Positions 34,136-38,646 of a DNA stretch of 38,646 bases are shown one piece after another (positions within the stretch are counted from its first letter, which is position 1; each line of letters opens with the position of its first letter). The stretch comes from Spirosoma panaciterrae DSM 21099. Lineage in GTDB: Bacteria > Bacteroidota > Bacteroidia > Cytophagales > Spirosomataceae. The position numbers and the translations under genes are program-made. The notes under the pieces are model-generated. The model ran no database searches, was not told where the DNA came from, and was given only the letters and a program-made list of their open reading frames with translations. The stretch covers positions 1-38,646 of the forward strand of contig NZ_KB893208.1 in the NCBI RefSeq assembly GCF_000374025.1. The letters are read 5' to 3'.

Positions 34136-36226
34136 TCACGGAGTAATAACATCCACTTCCGCATAGCCCGATGCTGAGCCGTCCTGTGTGTTTTTCAGGG
34201 CGCGCAGTTTAATGTATCGGGCTTTTGTGGGTTCAAAGGTTTTGGTTTGCCAGAACGGGCTGTTCTTTATATTCGAGAATTCACCCTCACTAACTCGCTT
34301 CCAGTCTTTGTTATCGGTCGAGACGTCAAATTCATAGTGGGTAATGATGCTGCTCTCCTCCCACCAGTTCTGGGCGGGTAGATACCGAAACCCAGTCAGC
34401 GTTTCTTCGTTACCCAGATCAATAACCAGGTCGGCTGGCATTGCTTGACCTTTAGGCTGATGCCAAGAGGTGCTGGGGTTACCATCCAGAACATGATAGG
34501 CCGATTTAGCATCTGTACTCAGGATTTTCCAGGCACTGCGGGCGATGTCGAATTTCTCTTCACTGACGATGCTGCTTTGCTTCGTGAATGGATTGTAAGC
34601 AATTGCCTTTATGTCGGCTTTACCCGCGCTGGTTTTTACCGGAGCTGTGTATTGGTTCGACGTTGCCGTTGGCATACTCCCGTCGAGGGTGTAATATAGT
34701 TCCGATTCAGTATCACCGGATTTGATGAGTATGTTACCCGCCTGATCGCGCGTGATGCCGGGTGGCGTCAGAATCAGGGGCGCTTTGTAGACTTCAAGAT
34801 TTGAAATCAACGGGCAACCTTTGGCATCCAGAATGTTCAGACGTAGTTGCGTGGCTTCGACGGTCGGAAATCGCAGGATGCGTTTATAACCAATGGTCGT
34901 TTCTTTGGCAATTTCTTTCCAGTTCCCATCAACAAACGCTTCTACCGTAAAGGCTTTAACCCGTTGCCCCAATCGAATCGGCTCCTGCACCAGAAACCGA
35001 TTGAAGGCCGTGGGTTTCGCAAACTGTAATGTCAGCGATGCACTACGAGCCGCATCGTCCGTCGCCCAATAGCTTTCCTTATCGGCATCGATGGCTTTGC
35101 TGGCATCATAAGCCGTATTTTCCCCGCGTACCTGCGAGGCTGTGGCACGGGCATTTTTGGCCAGATTCACGGCAAAAGCTTCTTTGGTCGCTTTGGCAAA
35201 CGCCTGAACCGCTTTTTCGTCTTTTTCGTGAATCAAGCCATTGGGCATGATCGGGAAATTGAGTAGTAACGTAGCGTTTCGACCGATGGAATGGTAATAA
35301 ATATCCATCAGTTGGGGTAACGTTTTCACTTTTCGGTCTTCCCGCTCATGGTAAAACCACTCCGGCCGAATGGAGGTGTTTACTTCGCCCGGTACCCAGG
35401 CATTGCCATTTTCGACCCCATGACGAAGCATTTGCTCCGGCACATCGCCGGTAGCATGTAATAGACTCCAGTTGGTTTCGCCGACGTACCCGGCTTCAGT
35501 GCCCACCCAGCGCAGGTCGGCCCGGTCGCCCCCGTCGTTCCAGATAACAATTTTGGGCTGGAGTTTACGCACGAGTTTGTACGTGTTAGGCCAGTCATAA
35601 TAGGTTTTGGCGTCTATTTTCCGCGTTTCGTTGGCTCCTCCGTAATAGCCCGACCCACCATTGGCCCCGTCGAACCAGACTTCAAAAATGTCCCCGTAGT
35701 TGGTCAGGAGTTCCGTCAACTGATTGCGGAAATAGGTAATGTATTCAGGCTTTCCGTAGTCGGGGTGGTTCCGATCCCAGGGCGACAGGTAAACGCCGAA
35801 TTTCAGGCCGTACTCTTTGCAAGCATCGGCCAGTTCCCGCACTATATCGGCTTTGCCATTTCGCCAGGGCACATTTTTAACGGAATATTCGGTGTATTTC
35901 GAGGGCCAGAGGCAAAATCCGCTATGGTGTTTGGCCGTAAAAATAATGCCTTTCATACCGGCCTCTTTGCAGATACGAGCCCACTGCCGGCAATCCAGTT
36001 TAGTCGGGTTAAACAGCTTTGGGTCTTCGTTGCCGAGTCCCCAGGCCATGTCGGTATAGGTATTTATCGAAAAATGGATGAAGGCATAATATTCCATCTT
36101 TTGCCAACGCAACTGGTTTTCGCTCGGAAGCGGTCCAACGGGTTGCGGTGGTGTGGGCTGAGCCCATCCGATTGTGTAGGAAATCAGATGTAGGATTAAC
36201 CCCAGACTAAAAAGATGTTGCCTCAT
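34136..36226 (-). CDS. GH29 alpha-L-fucosidase with two F5/8-type C modules
   Basis: 696 residues with a signal peptide (LFSLGLILHLISYTIGWA). The GH29 barrel covers ~35-350: GIIFTAKHHSGFCLWPS, GVYLSPWDR and the nucleophile D186 in FEVWFDGANG, which places it in the broad alpha-L-fucosidase family, probably the linkage-selective subgroup. C-terminal modules follow: an F5/8-type C (CBM32-like) domain at ~354-481, a chitobiase-C/FN3-like module at ~485-560 (ELYYTLDGSMPT) and a second F5/8-type C domain at ~565-696. Such tails bind galactose-type sugars. The target is likely fucosylated plant glycan (xyloglucan or arabinan side chains), an inference from the family. Palindromic repeats lie on both sides of the gene. 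Confidence 0.93.
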   Translation of the reverse strand: MRQHLFSLGLILHLISYTIGWAQPTPPQPVGPLPSENQLRWQKMEYYAFIHFSINTYTDMAWGLGNEDPKLFNPTKLDCRQWARICKEAGMKGIIFTAKHHSGFCLWPSKYTEYSVKNVPWRNGKADIVRELADACKEYGLKFGVYLSPWDRNHPDYGKPEYITYFRNQLTELLTNYGDIFEVWFDGANGGSGYYGGANETRKIDAKTYYDWPNTYKLVRKLQPKIVIWNDGGDRADLRWVGTEAGYVGETNWSLLHATGDVPEQMLRHGVENGNAWVPGEVNTSIRPEWFYHEREDRKVKTLPQLMDIYYHSIGRNATLLLNFPIMPNGLIHEKDEKAVQAFAKATKEAFAVNLAKNARATASQVRGENTAYDASKAIDADKESYWATDDAARSASLTLQFAKPTAFNRFLVQEPIRLGQRVKAFTVEAFVDGNWKEIAKETTIGYKRILRFPTVEATQLRLNILDAKGCPLISNLEVYKAPLILTPPGITRDQAGNILIKSGDTESELYYTLDGSMPTATSNQYTAPVKTSAGKADIKAIAYNPFTKQSSIVSEEKFDIARSAWKILSTDAKSAYHVLDGNPSTSWHQPKGQAMPADLVIDLGNEETLTGFRYLPAQNWWEESSIITHYEFDVSTDNKDWKRVSEGEFSNIKNSPFWQTKTFEPTKARYIKLRALKNTQDGSASGYAEVDVITP

Positions 36227-36287
36227 TCTACTAATTTGGTTATGATGGTAATTTTTAAACTATCCCGAATCGAATCATGGATAGCTT

Positions 36288-36367
36288 TTTGTCATCCCGA
36301 CGCAGGAGGGATCTTCGGACAAGCCCATTGAATAGTCCGAAGATCCCTCCTGCGTCGGGATGACAAA
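36288..36367. repeat. Intergenic palindromic repeat, copy 5
   Basis: 33-base arms 36288-36320 and 36335-36367 are perfect reverse complements around a 14-nt loop. The variable core is cgacgcaggaggg instead of cgaggaacgaggg (copy 4), with matching changes on both arms. It ends five bases past the stop of the gene ending at 36373. Confidence 0.92.
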
Positions 36368-36372
36368 GACAG

Positions 36373-37293
36373 CTATTCTTTGATCCAGTTATTCTGTTTC
36401 ATCCACGCAAACAGGGGGTCCATCCAGCCGGGGTGCCGGAAAATAAATCCGTGATCGCCTTTGGGATAGATATGCATTTCGACCGGCACTTTCAGATGCC
36501 TCAGTTTTTCGAAATAGACGATGCTGTTGTCAACATCGACCAGTTTATCGTCGGCCGCATGAGTCAGGTAGGTAGGTGGCGTATTGGCCCGGACTTGCAA
36601 CTCGTTGGAAAATAGCTCAACGTCCGCCCGCGATGGGTTTTTACCCAACAGATTGTCGTGCGAACCCCCGTGTGTCAGGCTGTCCTGCATACTGATGACC
36701 GGGTAGACCAGCATCTGGAAATCGGGGCGCAGGCTGGTGTTTTGGCTGTTTTCGATATACGATTTTTCAAAATGCGTAGCGACTGTCGATGCCAGATGTC
36801 CACCCGCCGAAAAGCCGATGACGCCAATTCTGGATTTATCGACACCCCACTTTTCAGCATTTTCGCGAACCAGTTTTATAGCCTGCTGGGCATCCTGCAA
36901 CGGACCAATTTTCTTGTCGGGCATGATGGCATCGCTGGGCAGGCGGTATTTCAGAATGAAAGCCGCCACACCCTTCTCGGCGAAGGCTTTGGCAATGTTT
37001 ATCCCTTCCCCCTGATAGACCACAACCCCATACCCTCCACCGGGAATAATAACGACTGCCGTACCCGACGCTTTGGCAGGATTTGGTTTGTAGTACTCCA
37101 GTGTGGGTTTTGTAATCCCCTTCAAAACACCCGTTGTCGCTCCTGTTTCCTGCAAGTCAGATGCTTTTGCATTCGGAATAGCCCCTGGATAGAGCGGCAT
37201 AATTTCCTGAGCGACTACGGCAAAGGGGGCTGCCAGCAACCAGACAGCTGATGCGGCCCAAATGACTTTATTTATTGAATTAAAACGCTTCAT
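36373..37293 (-). CDS. Exported alpha/beta-hydrolase, acetyl xylan esterase-like
   Basis: 306 residues with a signal peptide (IWAASAVWLLAAPFAVVAQE). The oxyanion-hole region VVIIPGGGYG is followed by the nucleophile S162 in GVIGFSAGGHLAS, an aspartate in THAADDKLVDVDNS and a histidine in YPKGDHGFIF, the full catalytic triad. The GGGYGVVVYQGEG segment is typical of the esterase/acetyl xylan esterase group (BD-FAE/Axe type) often found in xylan loci. It would remove acetyl groups from xylan or its fragments in the periplasm or on the surface. Palindromic repeats separate it from both neighbouring genes. Confidence 0.88.
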   Translation of the reverse strand: MKRFNSINKVIWAASAVWLLAAPFAVVAQEIMPLYPGAIPNAKASDLQETGATTGVLKGITKPTLEYYKPNPAKASGTAVVIIPGGGYGVVVYQGEGINIAKAFAEKGVAAFILKYRLPSDAIMPDKKIGPLQDAQQAIKLVRENAEKWGVDKSRIGVIGFSAGGHLASTVATHFEKSYIENSQNTSLRPDFQMLVYPVISMQDSLTHGGSHDNLLGKNPSRADVELFSNELQVRANTPPTYLTHAADDKLVDVDNSIVYFEKLRHLKVPVEMHIYPKGDHGFIFRHPGWMDPLFAWMKQNNWIKE

Positions 37294-37321
37294 ATCAGTG
37301 GGGTTTATAAAAATTCAGAGA

Positions 37322-37409
37322 CTTTGTCATCCCGACGCAGGAGGGATCTTCGGATGAAACCATTAAAGAGTTAATTACCGAAGATCCCTCCAGCGTCGGG
37401 ATGACAAAG
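37322..37409. repeat. Intergenic palindromic repeat, copy 6
   Basis: 32-base arms 37322-37353 and 37378-37409 are reverse complements except for one base (ctcctgc versus ctccagc). The 24-nt loop is A/T-rich. It stands 36 bases past the stop of the minus-strand gene ending at 37446. Confidence 0.9.
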
Positions 37410-37445
37410 GCAATTATCCATTATTCGTGTCAGCTAACATCCTTT

Positions 37446-38297
37446 CTAATTCGTGGCAAGTGGTTTATGTCCCAGCAATGTCAGCATTTGCGTGGCGTAT
37501 CGTTTTCCTAATTCCCGATAGCCAGCCGCATTGAAGTGTAGATTATCAGCCGAATCGGTGCAGCCTGCCGATGAAATCACGTGTGCATTTTTGATCGTTT
37601 GCGGTAACGTAGCAATGATCTTGTTCATGCTCGCACATTTGCCATCCTGATCGGCATTGACCGTTTGGCCCGCCAGCAGCGGCACTTTCTTAGGTTTCAG
37701 ATTCAGGTCGTGCATCAGGTTATCATACACAACCTTCACCTTTTTCGTCCACAGCGTGTCACCCGTATTCGACTCGCCCTGATGCAGCAGAATCCCTTTG
37801 ATGACGCCATCTTTCTGTGCCAGTTTTGCCATCTCGACCAGTCGGGCGTATGGGTTTCCGCCGTATTCGTTGATGAAATTTTTCATCCAGCCCGGTACAT
37901 TGGTCGTGTACGACTCATAATGATCCTTATCGAACAGTTCGATTTTACAACCGCCTACAGCTACATTGATGACCCCTATTCGAACCTTTTCGGGCAGATT
38001 CGCGACCAGTTCGCGACCAAAGTAATCGGCAGGTGTTAGTCCGGTCCGGCAGCGGCACAAGGGTGGAACGGCCGTATACCACTGGCCCATTTTTCGATTC
38101 AGGCTGGGGCAATCCACGGCTTCCAGTACCTGAAACCGACTGTTCACATTGACCGTATCCTGCGGTTCTATTTTGGCGTTGCCCTCCATGTTCGACTGGC
38201 CGAAGCAGAGGAAGATGTAAAAGTTTTTGTCCTGAGCCGAAACCCTAAAGCCGAGAAGGGCAAAGAGGACTAATAAACCGATTTTATTCATGGTCAT
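37446..38297 (-). CDS. SASA/CE6-type acetylesterase
   Basis: 283 residues (or 281 from a second ATG at 38291) with a signal peptide (IGLLVLFALLGFRVSAQD). The SGNH-type hydrolase signature is clear: S35 in CFGQSNMEGN, GVINVAVGGCKI, GILLHQGESNTG and the Asp/His dyad in DNLHFNAAGYRELG near the end. The SASA (sialate O-acetylesterase) domain also defines CE6 acetyl xylan esterases; in this xylan context the second meaning is more likely, by inference. It is the most upstream gene of the run and would be the first transcribed if the genes are read together. Upstream lies the IS110-type element. Confidence 0.9.
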   Translation of the reverse strand: MTMNKIGLLVLFALLGFRVSAQDKNFYIFLCFGQSNMEGNAKIEPQDTVNVNSRFQVLEAVDCPSLNRKMGQWYTAVPPLCRCRTGLTPADYFGRELVANLPEKVRIGVINVAVGGCKIELFDKDHYESYTTNVPGWMKNFINEYGGNPYARLVEMAKLAQKDGVIKGILLHQGESNTGDTLWTKKVKVVYDNLMHDLNLKPKKVPLLAGQTVNADQDGKCASMNKIIATLPQTIKNAHVISSAGCTDSADNLHFNAAGYRELGKRYATQMLTLLGHKPLATN

Positions 38298-38361
38298 TTT
38301 GTAAAGGCTAAGGGATTATAAGTACTCAAGCACAAATGGCTTAAGGGATTCTATAGCGTTG

Positions 38362-38389
38362 TTTTTTTGTTATCCCGTTTTTGTCATTC
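38362..38389. repeat. Palindromic repeat remnant next to the IS110-type element, copy 7
   Basis: tttttttgttatcccg followed by tttttgtcatt reproduces the start of the family's left arm twice, as in copy 2, and then stops. No right arm is seen before the IS110-type sequence. Confidence 0.55.
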
Positions 38390-38395
38390 TATGTT

Positions 38396-38577
38396 TGTAG
38401 CAGTCCTTTTGAGTGCCTCCGTCGGTAGACTATCTTTTGTCAAGGGTCACCAAGACCGCTCGGAATGCGAGTCGCCGACGGAGGTTTTCAACCGCCAGCT
38501 TGAACAGTTCGTGGGGCATAAAGCCCGAATAAAGAATCGATAAGCATCAGCGGTAAACGCCTTAATCAACTACGCCT
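38396..38577 (+). ncRNA. Candidate bridge RNA region of an IS110-type element
   Basis: The non-coding DNA in front of the IS110-type transposase folds well. cctccgtcgg (38416-38425) pairs perfectly with ccgacggagg (38475-38484), with an inner ctcg/cgag hairpin around 38459-38471 and a gggc/gccc hairpin near 38513-38525. Established background: IS110-family elements encode a bridge RNA in a non-coding end, which guides the recombinase with two internal loops. The position and folding fit, but the RNA ends, loops and guide segments cannot be fixed here, and the element's left edge is only guessed from where palindrome-like sequence stops. Confidence 0.4.
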
Positions 38578-38646
38578 ATGAACACCATCTATGTCGGTAT
38601 TGACATCGCCAAGACCAGTTTCACCCTGGCTATACCCCAACCCAAT
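38578..38646 (+). CDS. IS110-family transposase, first 23 codons (cut by window edge)
   Basis: The frame reads MNTIYVGIDIAKTSFTLAIP to the end of the window. YVGIDIAK is the first block of the DEDD (RuvC-like) domain of IS110-family recombinases, with the first catalytic aspartate at position 9. The rest, including the serine-bearing Tnp domain, lies beyond the window, so completeness is unknown. Confidence 0.85.
   Translation, partial: MNTIYVGIDIAKTSFTLAIPQPN

Noticed and set aside
29805..37409. Palindromic repeats considered as a CRISPR array
   Set aside because: Copies are separated by whole genes, arms are inverted rather than direct, and no cas gene is present.
24332..38297. Many long plus-strand open frames opposite the esterase and fucosidase genes
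   Set aside because: They mirror the codon bias of the minus-strand enzymes, whose catalytic motifs and signal peptides are clear.

Overview
The window looks like a piece of a Bacteroidota chromosome, most likely Spirosoma or a close Cytophagales relative. This is inferred from the Sus-type GH97 and CBM48-CE1 enzymes, a TAnnTTTG-like promoter box, the near absence of Shine-Dalgarno sequences and the codon style; no rRNA gene is present to prove it. Composition splits at about 7.06 kb: the left part is very A/T-rich, the rest is moderately G/C-rich.

Positions 1-7.06 kb are an accessory island. It holds a cut IS5-type transposase, an 812-824 residue protein ending in a PD-(D/E)XK nuclease motif, a RimK-like ATP-grasp gene that has lost its 5' end, and a 970-residue protein with a nitrilase domain, a STAND-type P-loop NTPase, a long helical stretch and a C-terminal PUA-like domain. 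The last is the best candidate for an undescribed immune-type system. The island ends at a 17-nt sequence that looks like the 3' end of a tRNA (probably tRNA-Arg) followed by a terminator, as expected for an attachment site.

Positions 7.4-24.2 kb are ordinary chromosome: two small proteins, a sterol-desaturase-family enzyme, a GH97 glycosidase, a sulfite-oxidase-family molybdoenzyme followed at once by a flavin reductase, two overlapping DEAD-box helicase genes, a methyltransferase/ketopantoate-reductase pair, a MocR regulator divergent from a class V aminotransferase gene (with a DinB-like and a SnoaL-like gene behind it), a dienelactone-hydrolase-type enzyme and two proteins of unknown function.

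Positions 24.3-38.3 kb are a run of eleven minus-strand genes for exported plant-polysaccharide enzymes: a GH10 xylanase, five CBM48/CE1 esterases (one a double esterase), a type-B carboxylesterase, a GH29 alpha-L-fucosidase, an alpha/beta-hydrolase esterase and a SASA/CE6-type acetylesterase. Together they would strip feruloyl and acetyl groups from xylan so that the xylanase can cut the backbone. No SusC/SusD pair, transporter or regulator is visible inside the window. From 29.8 kb on, gene ends carry members of a long palindromic repeat family. The window ends in the first 23 codons of an IS110-type transposase, preceded by a structured non-coding region that may encode a bridge RNA.
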